Positions 48,963-60,334 of a stretch of 64,000 bases of DNA are shown piece by piece (the stretch's first letter is position 1; the number at the start of each line of letters is the position of its first letter). The notes under the pieces are model-generated. The model did no database searches, was not told where the DNA came from, and saw nothing but the letters and a program-made list of their open reading frames with translations. Made by a program: the position numbers and the translations under genes. This DNA is from Syngnathus acus (taxonomy: Eukaryota > Chordata > Actinopteri > Syngnathiformes > Syngnathidae), in NCBI RefSeq assembly GCF_901709675.1, contig NC_051095.1, forward strand, positions 28,350,956-28,414,955, read 5' to 3'.

Positions 48963-51185
48963 TTAATGGCTACGATTGATTAATTGCGAATTAAATTGCA
49001 ATGTCAGATTCCATTCGTGGCTCAGAAGAACCCGAGTGGAGTTTTTCTAGTTTTTTCTTCCCAAAAGCTGTTAGAATTCCACTCACTGATTTCATGTCAG
49101 ACGGCCTTGAGTTTGCACGGAAACAGTCTCTTTAAGAAATAGAGTTTTCTGGATGATAGAGTTTTTTCTAGAACCTTTTGTTAGACAGGCCTACGGTGGT
49201 CTGAGGAACAGGAGGAATAGTACTGTTTTGTGTAATTGTGAACGGTGGCTGGTACCACTCAAACAGAGCATTCTAGTAGGAATGATAGTGATGTTCACCT
49301 GAACTTATAAAAAAAATTTTAGCGCTAGGGGAAAGCGAAGTAGTTAAGCGGAAAAAGAGAAAAGCAGGAAAGTTTTTTTTTCGCGAGTGGTACTAGAACT
49401 AGGGGACTTTTTGTTTTTTTAGCGTGATGAAGCAGAGAGAGCTTCACAGTCAGGGCCCGAGTTTGCAAAAGAGGAGATCAGAGCTGAATGCCTGACCTGG
49501 AGGTCATCTCATCCGGTCGAATCCCGTGCGCTGTCCGTTGAAGGAGCAGCCGCTGAAGTTGTGAATTATTTGGCCAAAGACGAAAGCTAGGGCATAGTTT
49601 TGGTTTTAATAATGTTGCTAATGACGACGTTTGCTCGGAATGATCCTTGCACGTTTTTTTGTTTGTAGTTCTTGACGGCTGCCGGCCCGCTGTGGACTGC
49701 GGTTTGCCGTGGGATCCCATCCTCCTCAGAGTGTCCTTTGAGGTAGGAAGTTTGGCAGGCTGCGCATTAAGAGAAGTCCCACCGTTGAGGGCATCAACAA
49801 AGCGAGGCGTAGGAATTCGCGTTGGTGGTCCTGTGTGAGTAGAGGCGACGCGAAAGGCGCCGTAGAGTAATTAGGAGCTGTAGTACGTCCCTGACCCCGA
49901 ATGCGTTAAGGGGAGGCTTCGGAAAATGACAGCTCCGACCTTCGACTAAGTTTACTGCTATATTCAGACGACAAAGTCGAGTAGTAGTAGGGTAGCAGAC
50001 TGGAGGCGTCTGACCCTGAGTTGTTAGAACAACGCAAGTTATCGGTTTGTATAATACCTGAATGGAGACAGCTTGGAGGAGCTGGCCTCTGTTGTTGAAC
50101 AAGCGTGGGAGCAGCGCCTCATTGCAGCGAGAGTGTGCGCTTTTCGGAAGGAATGAGGAGCATAAAAAAAAAGAATAAAAAGGGAAAGCGGAGCCGTCCG
50201 TTTTTTCGGTGGGGGCCGAGTGGAAATTAAAGGGATGGTCTGTGTTTCTCGGTGAATGTTTACAGCGAGGAAGTCCCCTGAGAGGAAAATTTAGGGACAC
50301 TGCTCAGTAGCGGATGAGTGAAAATGATTTAAGAATGCCTAGATTGCTTTTTGGTGTGCCAGCTGGTAGGAGTTATTTGCATCAGACGCAAAAGGGTCAG
50401 AGATCAAATTATGTGTCAACGCTTAAGTTAAAATTTGCAAAATAAATGTAATAGAATTACAAAGCAGAGAATAGGACAGACATATAAGACGTACAGGAGG
50501 CTGACTTGTTTGAGTGCGCGCGGACTTGTGCGCTTTCTGTGCTCTTGGGTGTTTGTGAATGTCTGTCATCCTTCTGTCTTTGTGTGCGCGGTGCGCACGA
50601 ACTTGTTTGTGTGCGCGCTGGATTGGTTGTGCGCTATGTGCGCTGGCTTGGTTGTGTGGAGTTAGTTAAATTTAAAAAAACAACTCAAATTCTGATTCAT
50701 TTGCTGACGGTTATTTTGTTGATTTTTTTATCAGTAGTTTGGTTTATCGGGGACCTTGAGAAGAGCCAGCCTGTGATCTGCTTTGATGCTGGGCTCTCCT
50801 CACGCGGGAGGCACTGTTACCACGCGGTAACCCGGGGCGGGGGTGTACCCGCTGCTGGGAAGCTGAAAGGCATTTAGAAAAAAGAAAAAGAACATGAAAA
50901 CAAAATAAGTCAGATTAACTGAGGATGGAATCAGGACCCCCTCTCCTGGGCAAATCTGGATTCATCCTTCCAAAATGTTTGTCTGAGTGATGCATGAGTT
51001 ACAGATAGTGATACTTTGTTGTAATACAGCACTTTGCTACATATACTAGATGTTTTAAGTCAGACAATTGAGTAAAATAAACCTTTTATCTTTATTATTC
51101 ACCTTTTCCATCTTTTATTTTTTTCTCATTCAACTTTTCGGGTTTTTGTTTTTTTTTGCTGAAGGGAAGGAAGCAATATCTTGAA
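48963..51185. other. Decayed internal region, no gene recognised
   Basis: After the primer site come about 2.2 kb with many stops. There is a GT/GC-rich stretch at 50500-50670, and nothing that reads as capsid, protease or reverse transcriptase. The open minus-strand frame 49794-50300 shows no motif. It probably once held a leader and gag. Confidence 0.45.
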
Positions 51186-51720
51186 ATGATTAGGAAGTGA
51201 CTAAAGATGATTTCACTGCTAAACTAGTTGTGAAGGCAGTGCAATTGCCACAAGACGAAGCTATATGCATGTGTGCAGCACACACACAAGACAGATGGGC
51301 TGTCAAGCGGAGACGAGTTTGCAGACAGAACCGCGGCAGCTGTATCACAGAAGACACCTCAAGTTTTTTTTTTTTTACGAAAATGCGGAGAGACAATTCA
51401 AGAAAGGATGGAGACCTAAGAGCCCATTGGGGCTTCATCCTTGATATGACGAAGAGGAGTGTTTCCAAAGAACACCCGGCGACGCGCAGGCAGGAGAAGT
51501 TGCTGCTGCAGTGCTGGAAAGACTGTTGGAGGCTGTAACCAGTCACGCGGGACGTGTTAGAATCATAACCGACTATCATTATTGTGAGCAGGCCCTCAAA
51601 GATGTTCTGGCCATTTGGGAAGAAAATGGCTAAGACGGTGCAAATGGAGAACTGGTGACCCACAGCGACATGTGGGAGAAGATAGCCGAGGTGCGGCTAA
51701 ACATGAAGCTTGATGTTGTT
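51186..51720 (+). pseudogene. Retroviral RNase H-like fragments
   Basis: 51197-51330 reads LPQDEAICMCAAHT and, after a frameshift, SSGDEFADRTAAAV, the end of an RNase H domain like those at 41460-41570 and 22200-22300. Further on, 51470-51710 reads GEVAAAVLERLLEAV, RVRIITDYHYCEQALKD and THSDMWEKIAEVRLNMKLDV, which looks like a second RNase H-type core with a possible catalytic D. The order suggests scrambling or two domains. Both are broken. Confidence 0.6.
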
Positions 51721-52520
51721 TGTTGATACGTCCAAAAGAGAAGAATTATAGTTGTAGGAGCTAAGAAATGGGACAAGACCCCTCGCGGAAAAGTGGTCCC
51801 ATACGTGAGTCCGTGAGGCAAGTTTGGCCCAGCTACGTTGAGATGGGAGAGCGACTCCCCAGCAACGGTAATGTAGAAACGTGCGAATTTAGTGGTTTTG
51901 ACGCACCAGCCAACTTTGCTAATCTAACATACGTAAGATTTACAAACGTGAGTTTGAGGATAAATTTGTTAGAAGAAATTTGATCCTCAAGAAGGGGGAG
52001 GACCATGCACGAGGGTACAGTAATGCCTCGTGTGCCCCATTACCTGAGACCAAAAGCAGCGGTTATTGGGAAACAAGTAGAGAAGTACCGGAGGAAATTA
52101 CATCCGATGACAAACTCCACTTAGAACGGAACCTATCCAGAATGGGAACCGTGCTGGAGTTGTTTGTGTTAAGTTACGACTTTTTCGAAAAGTAAACGTT
52201 TCCTTAACAAGGCTCCGAGAAGCCTGCCTAATGAGGATGGTTTGACCGTTCTATGTTCTAAACTTGTGTCTCTCTTGTGTTTCAGACAGTAAATCGTGTT
52301 TCAAATGCACCCAGATGCATTCTTTGTGGATTGAATTTAGCAGAATTTGCCTGGACGGTCGGAAGGGCGTTTGTGGGGAGCTGTTGCTTTACCACATCCC
52401 TTACAGGCCATACATGGCTAGCCCCTGATGGTCTCTAGGTCAAGCTAGGAGAGGAAACTAAGGTGAAGCGCCTTGGATGGGGTGGCTGTTCTGACCTGAT
52501 GACGTCAGCAACGCTACTCG
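51721..52520 (+). other. Retroelement-derived, unrecognised, with two short frames
   Basis: The frames 51768-51983 and 51980-52195 are about 71 residues each, overlap by a few bases and end near TTTTCGAAAAGTAA. They show NLTYVRFTNVSLR with two N-glycosylation-type sites, but I cannot assign them. 52200-52275 matches the reverse complement of 35524-35580 in old element 1. Confidence 0.4.
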
Positions 52521-52529
52521 AGACGTCCC

Positions 52530-53264
52530 ATGGCCCACCAAAACCATGTGTTCTCGTTTCGAGACATGGTGACACCCATGGCATCATCTGGCCTCTGGTT
52601 CACATGGCTTGGCGCCACCCAAACGGATCTTGATGCATCACGTCCCACTGGCATTGCGGACGGTGTGTGGCTGTTAGCCCTACCCATCGGCCTGTGCCCA
52701 ACGACATTTACACCCGCGCAGTGGAACCCCATGTTGCTCGTGTTGTGGCCGAGCAGGCTGCCCCTCGGCACGGAGGACGGTGCCTCGGACATTTGTCCAC
52801 TGATGGCTTCTTCTTCGAATGCAGAGGCCACTGTCAAGGATACCACACCCCCCGAGGCTCTGTTTACTGTTTGCTACGGGATGCCCGGTGACCAATCGCC
52901 AGGTGAGTCCCCCGCTAGCCCTGCCCGGCCTGCGGACGAGAATTTGGAGGACAATTCCCCAGCCGACGGCGTCAATATGGGCGAAGAGGACAACTGGGAC
53001 TTTTATGGCGACGATAGCCCTTTGGGTGAAGATACACCTCCAAAATTGAGAGCCCTGGTTGAGGGATCCGGCGACGCCAGCAACGACGACACCAGCGACC
53101 AGCACGTTGGCGCGTTCGGTCAGGACCGCATGGAGCGCTTGCTTCAGGCCCTAGAACGAATTGCGGAAGAGGGCTGTTTCAACCCGCCTGACAGACTGCT
53201 ACCTGTTTCCCCTGCCGGGGAAGTTGTAAACATTTTTAACTCTGAGGACGAGATGCCAATGTAG
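52530..53264 (+). CDS. Hypothetical accessory protein of old LTR element 2, 244 residues
   Basis: This is the longest open frame in the element and the only large one left. It starts at MAHQNHVFSFRD and ends shortly before the partial 3' LTR, the site where accessory genes lie in complex retroviruses. Residues 1-100 are tryptophan- and leucine-rich; residues 125-244 are strongly acidic (DNWDFYGDD, EDTPPKLRALVEGSGD, FNSEDEMPM), like an activation domain. The first half is conserved in the inverted copy at 34490-34885, though that copy is broken. I do not recognise a family. An alternative frame (52667-52891) is also similar between copies. Confidence 0.45.
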   Translation: MAHQNHVFSFRDMVTPMASSGLWFTWLGATQTDLDASRPTGIADGVWLLALPIGLCPTTFTPAQWNPMLLVLWPSRLPLGTEDGASDICPLMASSSNAEATVKDTTPPEALFTVCYGMPGDQSPGESPASPARPADENLEDNSPADGVNMGEEDNWDFYGDDSPLGEDTPPKLRALVEGSGDASNDDTSDQHVGAFGQDRMERLLQALERIAEEGCFNPPDRLLPVSPAGEVVNIFNSEDEMPM

Positions 53265-53323
53265 CTCCCGACCATGGTGCAGTGCAAGGCGGTTTTGTCG
53301 CCTGGTCCTAAACCCAAGACCGC

Positions 53324-53687
53324 TGTCTTAACAAAGACAGCTAAATCTATTCCGAGCGGTTAACAAACGCCCCAAATCTTATAGGAAAGAAGAGCCGCTG
53401 AAACAGCTGCGATCAATTTGATCCCGGGTCTCGACCAAGTAATTACTCAACACCAGGGACTTTTTGATTTTAAAGGGACTGGCGTCCGGAAATGACGGAA
53501 TTAATCTAACAATAGATTGATTACTTGAACAGCGGTTAGACTCGGAACGAATCTTCTTTCCGTACCGGCTTAAATAAATTCTCGTCTCCCCTTAAAGGCT
53601 GCGTTACTGCAGCGGGGCTAAAGTACAGAATTTTACCCTTTAAACGGAGAGCCGGTAACTTACATTAGATAAGTGCACGATTTGACA
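53324..53687 (+). repeat. Partial 3' LTR of old LTR element 2
   Basis: The block starting CTTAACAAAGACAGCTAAAT and ending GATTTGACA matches 48546-48909 over about 364 bp with some divergence. The U3 block B is missing, so this LTR is incomplete. Confidence 0.8.
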
Positions 53688-53789
53688 CTACTTACATTTG
53701 CAAATCAAACATAATGTTAGATTAGCAAAGTTGGCCAGTGCGTTAAAATTACAAAATTTGCACTTCTAAATTCGCACCCTTCTACATGT

Positions 53790-56270
53790 CAAGTTTATTT
53801 GTCAAGTCAAGTTTATTTGTATAGCCCTAAATCACAAGCAGTCTCAAAGGGCTTCACATAGACAAAAATTGACAATTATTCTCAAAGCATCCCCTGATCT
53901 TAAGCTCCCAAAAGGGAGAGGAAAAACTCAAAAAACCCTGCCAGGGGAAAATGAGAAACCTTGAGAAGGGACCACAGATGGAAGGATCCCCCTTTCAGGA
54001 TCACCAGGTTGAAATGGATGCAGAGAGGGCACAAATAATACACAATATGAAAATCAATGAAAAAAAAAGTGGATGTCCAAGTCAGAGCGAGGGGCTGCCG
54101 GAGGAGCCCTCTACTATCCTGGCAGTGTCTTCGAGGAGGTTGAGCTGCAGTTCCCCCAACCTGAATTGGCCCACGAGAATCCAGATAGCCGCTGTCAGCT
54201 TGGGTGCCACCTAACCACCTCCCCAGCCGGGGAGGGGGGGGAGAGAAAACAAAACATACTCCGGCCGAATCGGCCACTACAGGTTAGTTAAAGGCCATGT
54301 CATAGAAATGTGTCTTTAAACGTGTCTTAAATGTTTCTACTGAGGTAGCAGTCCTAATATCCATTGGTAGGGCATTCCAAAGCTCTGGAGCCCGGATAGA
54401 AAATGCTCTAGACCCTGCAGACATTTTCTTGGCCCTCGGTGTCGCTAAAAGGGTAGCGTTTTGCGAACGAAGGCTACGAGACGGAACATAAGGAACAACT
54501 AGGTCGACGAGATATGAAGGCGCTAAGCCATGCAGTGATTTATAGGTTAATAGAAGAACCTTGAAGTCACATCTTAAATGGACCGGGAGCCAATGTAAGT
54601 TGGCTAATATTGGGGTAATGTGATCAAATTTTCTTGTCCGTGAGAGCAGCCTTGCAGCAGCATTTTGTACTAACTGTAGACTTTTGATGCGGGACTTAGG
54701 AAGACCAGAGAATAGTACATTACAGTAGTCCAGGCGCGACGTGACGAACGCATGTATAATAGTTTCCGCATCACCGGTCGAGAGGATCGGACGAATCTTT
54801 GCAATATTACGAAGGTGAAGAAACGCAATTCTGGTTATATTCTTAATGTGCTTTTGAAAGGAGAGAGTTTGGTCAAACATTACCCCGAGATTAGTTACAG
54901 TATCGCTCTGAGTGATAGTACGGCTATCTATAGTTATAGCGGTTTCCTTGAACAAGTGTTGAAAACGAGTTGGACCAATTATCAACATCTCAGTTTTATC
55001 TGGGTTAAGACGAAGGAAGTTGAGAGACATCCATTGCTTGATCTCCGCAAGGCATGCCTCAAGATTACAACAATCCCGCGGATCTGTCATCGATAACGGC
55101 ATATATAATTGGGTGTCATCCGCGTAGCATTGAAAACTAATATTATATTTACGTATTATGTCCCCAAGCGGAATCATATAAATATTAAATAGAATTGGTC
55201 CGAGAACCGATCCCTGTGGGACACCACACGTAACATTATAGAGCTCCGAGGACGCATTGCCATGCTCGGTGCGTCCTATTTGATAGATAGGAATGGAACC
55301 AGCCTAGTGCTGACCCTGAAATACCAACACAACTTTTAAGACGCCCTAATAAAATATCGAAGTCTACAATGTCGAAGGCAGCACTAAGATCGAGTAGTAA
55401 CAGTACAGATGAAGTGTTTGAATCCATAGCTATGAGGAGATCGTTAGTCACTTTAGCAAGTGCTGTCTCAGTGGAATGATTAGCTCTAAAACCAGACTGA
55501 AAAGAGTCATATCGATTATTGGCGACCATGTAATCAATAAGCTGCTGTGCTACTACTTTTTCAAGACGTTTTGCTATGAATGGGAGGTTTGAAACTGGCC
55601 TATAATTACTGAGACAGTCCGGGTCAAGATTTGGTCGCTTAAGTAACGGTTTAATGATAGCGGTTTTAAAGGCTGTTGGCACTATCCCAGAGGAGACAGA
55701 CAGATTGATTATATTTAAGACAGACGGTCCTAAAATTTGAAATAATTCTTTAAGTAGTTTGGCTGGAAGAGGGTCGAGTAAACATGTTGTTTGTTTAGCC
55801 GCACTAACCAATTGTGTAAGCCTTTCAAGGGACACGCTATTAAAAGTTGAGAGGGTTGTTGCATGATCATCAGCGTTGGTAAACGGCGGGCTCGACCGAG
55901 CGATTGGAATGGTATTCTTGATCTCGTCCCTAATGGATTCAATCTTTTGAGCAAAAAATTTCATGAACTCGGCAGCTGAGTGGAAGGAACTATCGGGGGT
56001 CGGCTGGCGTAGAGTCAGCTTTGCCACTGTATCAAATAGGTGTTTCGGATTGTTTTTATTGAGATTAATAACTTGCGAAAAATACCGAGTTTTTGCTAAG
56101 ATAAGCGCATCTTTATATTTCAGGAGGCTATCCTGCCATGCCTGATGGAAAACCTCAAGTTTGGTTAGACGCCATCTGCGCTCATGCTTTCTACATAATT
56201 GCTTAAGCGTACGCGTTTCATCTGTGAACCACGGAGTAGGCAATCTACGGCGAGTTTTCAGACATAACGG
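53790..56270 (-). mobile_element. LINE D (L2-like), 5'-truncated
   Basis: On the minus strand the coding part runs from 56270 to 54284, followed by a 3' untranslated end at 54280-53800 with the phrases CAAGTTTATTTGTATAGCCC and CAGTCTCAAAGGGCTT. It is the same family as LINE A. The 5' end is cut near 56270 before an endonuclease appears. Confidence 0.85.
54284..56243 (-). pseudogene. LINE D reverse transcriptase, one frameshift
   Basis: Frame 55236-56243 (335 residues) covers the linker (ALILAKTRYFSQVIN) and the first half of the polymerase: LLDPLPAKLLKEL, NYRPVSNLPFIAKRLEKVVA, FQSGFRANHSTETAL and LLLDLSAAFDIVD. Frame 54284-55177 (297 residues) continues with IPLGDIIRKYNISFQ, CYADDTQLY (catalytic), LNPDKTEMLIIGP, the thumb and a C-terminal part (APELWNALPMDIRTA). 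The break near 55200-55240 falls in the CGVPQGS block and looks like a single shift. Otherwise well preserved. The enzyme would copy LINE RNA at the target. Confidence 0.9.
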
Positions 56271-57009
56271 CGTGTGGTTAAGAATGTGTATGTGTGTCTG
56301 GGACAGGGTGAAAGGCCAAAGTATTTTGGAGTTGGGGTGAAAGGGTCACAGTTAAGGGTAAGATTCCTCTCACATGAGACTGGAACACCCAAGATTGATG
56401 AGTGATGAGTTGTAACCTTAACCAACAGCTGATGGTTAATCAGAGGCACCATGAACAACAAAATAGTTCATGGAGAAGGCCCATTTCAGCAACATGGATG
56501 GACAAGACAGGACTAATATCAAACACTAGGACGATGGACGATATGACATGACAAATCTGGACTCACCCGACGGGATGACTGACTATGTGGATGACAACCA
56601 AACATTTGAAACTTAAGCTTGCTTGTGGCAAGTGCAAGCTTTGCTTTGTTTCTGTGCGTCACTTGACTTATTGCAGCATCAACCACCAGCCAGGGAGCAG
56701 GTTGCTGGTTGTTTTATAACATGTATTAATTTTGCAGGTTGTCGATTGCAGTCTTGGAGAGTTTATATTGAATTCACGTGAAAATGTTAACCCTAACCCT
56801 TTTGATTTTTATGACGATTGATGATTTTCAGGACAGAATCGCCATGATTCGTTGTGTGTTTATTTTTATTTTGATACTCGATGCCTGTGTAGTTTTTGTG
56901 AGCACAAGGGTCCGCTGTCAGCAGGGCTGTATGCTCACTGGCAGGAGTGCGATGATTTTTGTTTTTGTTGCCGAGTGTGGGGTGAACGGTCAATTTTCAA
57001 GAACTTGGG
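56271..57009. other. No feature recognised, possibly unique DNA
   Basis: About 740 bp without a convincing gene. A short frame at 56778-57014 has no motif. GTTAACCCTAACCCTT at about 56786-56801 contains two telomere-type units, probably by chance. It is the only stretch of this size not obviously repetitive within the window. Confidence 0.45.
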
Positions 57010-60000
57010 GATGACGGTTCTGGATGAGTGAAAAATGCTTATAAAACATAAACCAAACATTGCAGGTGGTCATTTCTTCTTGTGCAGTGATAAACTCGGC
57101 ACTCTGAAGCACCCAAGAGCACTTTTTACTTTGCCAACCTAACCAGAGTGACGGGAGAGGCACCAACCAGAAAACGTGCTCAGCTCGTCGAGAAAATGCG
57201 ATTTAAGCAATAAAACTAAAAATGCTTATAAAACATAAACCAAACGTTGCAGGTGGTCATTTCTTCATGCGCAGTGATAAACTCGGCACTCTCAAGCCCC
57301 CAAGAGCGCTTTTTACTATGCCAACCTAACCAGAGTGACGGGAGAGCCACCATCCAAAAAACGTGCTCAGCTCGTCGAGAAAATGCGATTTAAGCAATCA
57401 AATTAAAAATGCTTATAAAGCATAAACCAAACGTTGCAGGTGGTCATTTCTTCATGCGCAGTGATAAACTCGGCACTCTGAAGCACCCAAGAGCGCTTTT
57501 TACTAGAAAACGTGCTCAGCTCGTCGAGAAAATGCGCTCTAAGCAATACAATTAAAAATGCTTATAAAACATAAACCAAACGTTGCAGGTGGTCATTTCT
57601 TCATGCGCAGTGATAAACTCGGCACTCTGAAGCACCCAAGAGCACTTTTTACTTTGCCAACCTAACCAGAGTGACGGGAGAGGCACCATCCAGAAAACGT
57701 GCTCAGCTCGTCGAGAAAATGCGATTTAAGCAATAAAACTAAAAATGCTTATAAAACATAAACCAAACGTTGCAGGTGGTCATTTCTTCATGCGCAGTGA
57801 TAAACTCGGCACTCTCAAGCCCTCAAGAACGCTTTTTACTATGCCAACCTAACCAGAGTGACGGGAAAGCCACCATCCAGAAAACGTGCTCAGCTCGTCG
57901 AGAAAATGCGATTTAAACAATAAAATTAAAAATGCTTATAAAACATAAACCACACGTTGCAGGTGGTCATTTCTTCATGCGCAGTGATAAACTCGGCACT
58001 CTGAAGCACCCAAGAGCGCTTTTTACTAGAAAACGTGCTCAGCTCGTCGAGAAAATGCGCTCTAAGCAATACAATTAAAAATGCTCATAAAACATAAACC
58101 AAACGTTGCAGGTGGTCATTTCTTCATGTGCAGTGATAAACTCGGCACTCTGAAGCACCCAAGAGCGCTTTTTACTTTGCCAACCTAACCAGAGTGACGG
58201 GAGAGGCACCATCCAGAAAACGTGCTCAGCTCGTCGAGAAAATGCGATTTAAGCAATAAAACTAAAAATGCTTATAAAACATAAACCAAACATTGCAGGT
58301 GGTCATTTCTTCTTGTGCAGTGATAAACTCGGCACTCTGAAGCACCCAAGAGCACTTTTTACTTTGCCAACCTAACCAGAGTGACGGGAGAGGCACCAAC
58401 CAGAAAACGTGCTCAGCTCGTCGAGAAAATGCGATTTAAGCAATAAAACTAAAAATGCTTATAAAACATAAACCAAACGTTGCAGGTGGTCATTTCTTCA
58501 TGCGCAGTGATAAACTCGGCACTCTCAAGCCCCCAAGAGCGCTTTTTACTATGCCAACCTAACCAGAGTGACGGGAGAGCCACCATCCAAAAAACGTGCT
58601 CAGCTCGTCGAGAAAATGCGATTTAAGCAATCAAATTAAAAATGCTTATAAAGCATAAACCAAACGTTGCAGGTGGTCATTTCTTCATGCGCAGTGATAA
58701 ACTCGGCACTCTGAAGCACCCAAGAGCGCTTTTTACTAGAAAACGTGCTCAGCTCGTCGAGAAAATGCGCTCTAAGCAATACAATTAAAAATGCTTATAA
58801 AACATAAACCAAACGTTGCAGGTGGTCATTTCTTCATGCGCAGTGATAAACTCGGCACTCTGAAGCACCCAAGAGCACTTTTTACTTTGCCAACCTAACC
58901 AGAGTGACGGGAGAGGCACCATCCAGAAAACGTGCTCAGCTCGTCGAGAAAATGCGATTTAAGCAATAAAACTAAAAATGCTTATAAAACATAAACCAAA
59001 CGTTGCAGGTGGTCATTTCTTCATGCGCAGTGATAAACTCGGCACTCTCAAGCCCTCAAGAACGCTTTTTACTATGCCAACCTAACCAGAGTGACGGGAA
59101 AGCCACCATCCAGAAAACGTGCTCAGCTCGTCGAGAAAATGCGATTTAAACAATAAAATTAAAAATGCTTATAAAACATAAACCACACGTTGCAGGTGGT
59201 CATTTCTTCATGCGCAGTGATAAACTCGGCACTCTGAAGCACCCAAGAGCGCTTTTTACTAGAAAACGTGCTCAGCTCGTCGAGAAAATGCGCTCTAAGC
59301 AATACAATTAAAAATGCTCATAAAACATAAACCAAACGTTGCAGGTGGTCATTTCTTCATGTGCAGTGATAAACTCGGCACTCTGAAGCACCCAAGAGCG
59401 CTTTTTACTTTGCCAACCTAACCAGAGTGACGGGAGAGGCACCATCCAGAAAACGTGCTCAGCTCGTCGAGAAAATGCGATTTAAGCAATAAAACTAAAA
59501 ATGCTTATAAAACATAAACCAAACGTTGCAGGTGGTCATTTCTGCATGCGCAGTGATAAACTCGGCACTCTGAAGCACCCAAGAGCACTTTTTACTTTGC
59601 CAACCTAACCAGAGTGACGGGAGAGGCACCATCCAGAAAACGTGCTCAGCTCGTCGAGAAAATGCGATTTAGGCAATAAAACTAAAAATGTTTATAAAAC
59701 ATAAACCAAACGTTGCAGGTGGTCATTTCTTCATGCGCAGTGATAAACTCGGCACTCTCAAGCCCCCAAGAGCGCTTTTTACTATGCCAACCTAACCAGA
59801 GTGACGGGAAAGCCACCATCCAGAAAACGTGCTCAGCTCGTCGAGAAAATGCGATTTAAGCAATAAAATTAAAAATGCTTATAAAACATAAACCAAACGT
59901 TGCAGGTGGTCATTTCTTCATGCGCAGTGATAAACTCGGCACTCTGAAGCACCCAAGAGCGCTTTTTACTAGAAAAGGTGCTCAGCTCGTCGAGAAAATG

Positions 60001-60334
60001 CGCTCTAAGCAATACAATTAAAAATGCTCATAAAACATAAACCAAACGTTGCAGGTGGTCATTTCTTCATGTGCAGTGATAAACTCGGCACTCTGAAGCA
60101 CCCAAGAGCGCTTTTAACTAGAAAACGTGCTCAGCTCGTCGAGAAAATGCGCTCTAAGCAATACAATTAAAAATGCTCATAAAACATAAACCAAACGTTG
60201 CAGGTGGTCATTTCTTCATGTGCAGTGATAAACTCGGCACTCTGAAGCACCCAAGAGCGCTTTTTACTTTGCTAACCTAACCAGAGTGACGGGAGAGGCA
60301 CCATCCAGAAAACGTTCTCAGCTCGTCGAGAAAA
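57010..60334 (+). repeat. 187/149-bp satellite array with higher-order repeat
   Basis: Monomers contain GCTTATAAAACATAAACCAA, TTGCAGGTGGTCATTTCTTC, GTGATAAACTCGGCACTCTG and GTGCTCAGCTCGTCGAGAAA. They come in two lengths, 187 bp and 149 bp; the short form lacks 38 bp around TTGCCAACCTAACCAGAG. Successive monomer starts (TGCAGGTGGT at 57061, 57248, 57435, 57584, 57771, 57958, 58107, 58294) give 187-187-149-187-187-149-187, a 1,233-bp seven-monomer unit repeated at 58294-59527. No coding sequence. Confidence 0.97.

Noticed and set aside
49794-50300. Minus-strand frame of 168 residues
   Set aside because: No motif, no conservation seen in the sister copy, and located in a decayed leader region.
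56786-56801. Interstitial telomere repeat
   Set aside because: Only two units (CCCTAA)2; easily chance.
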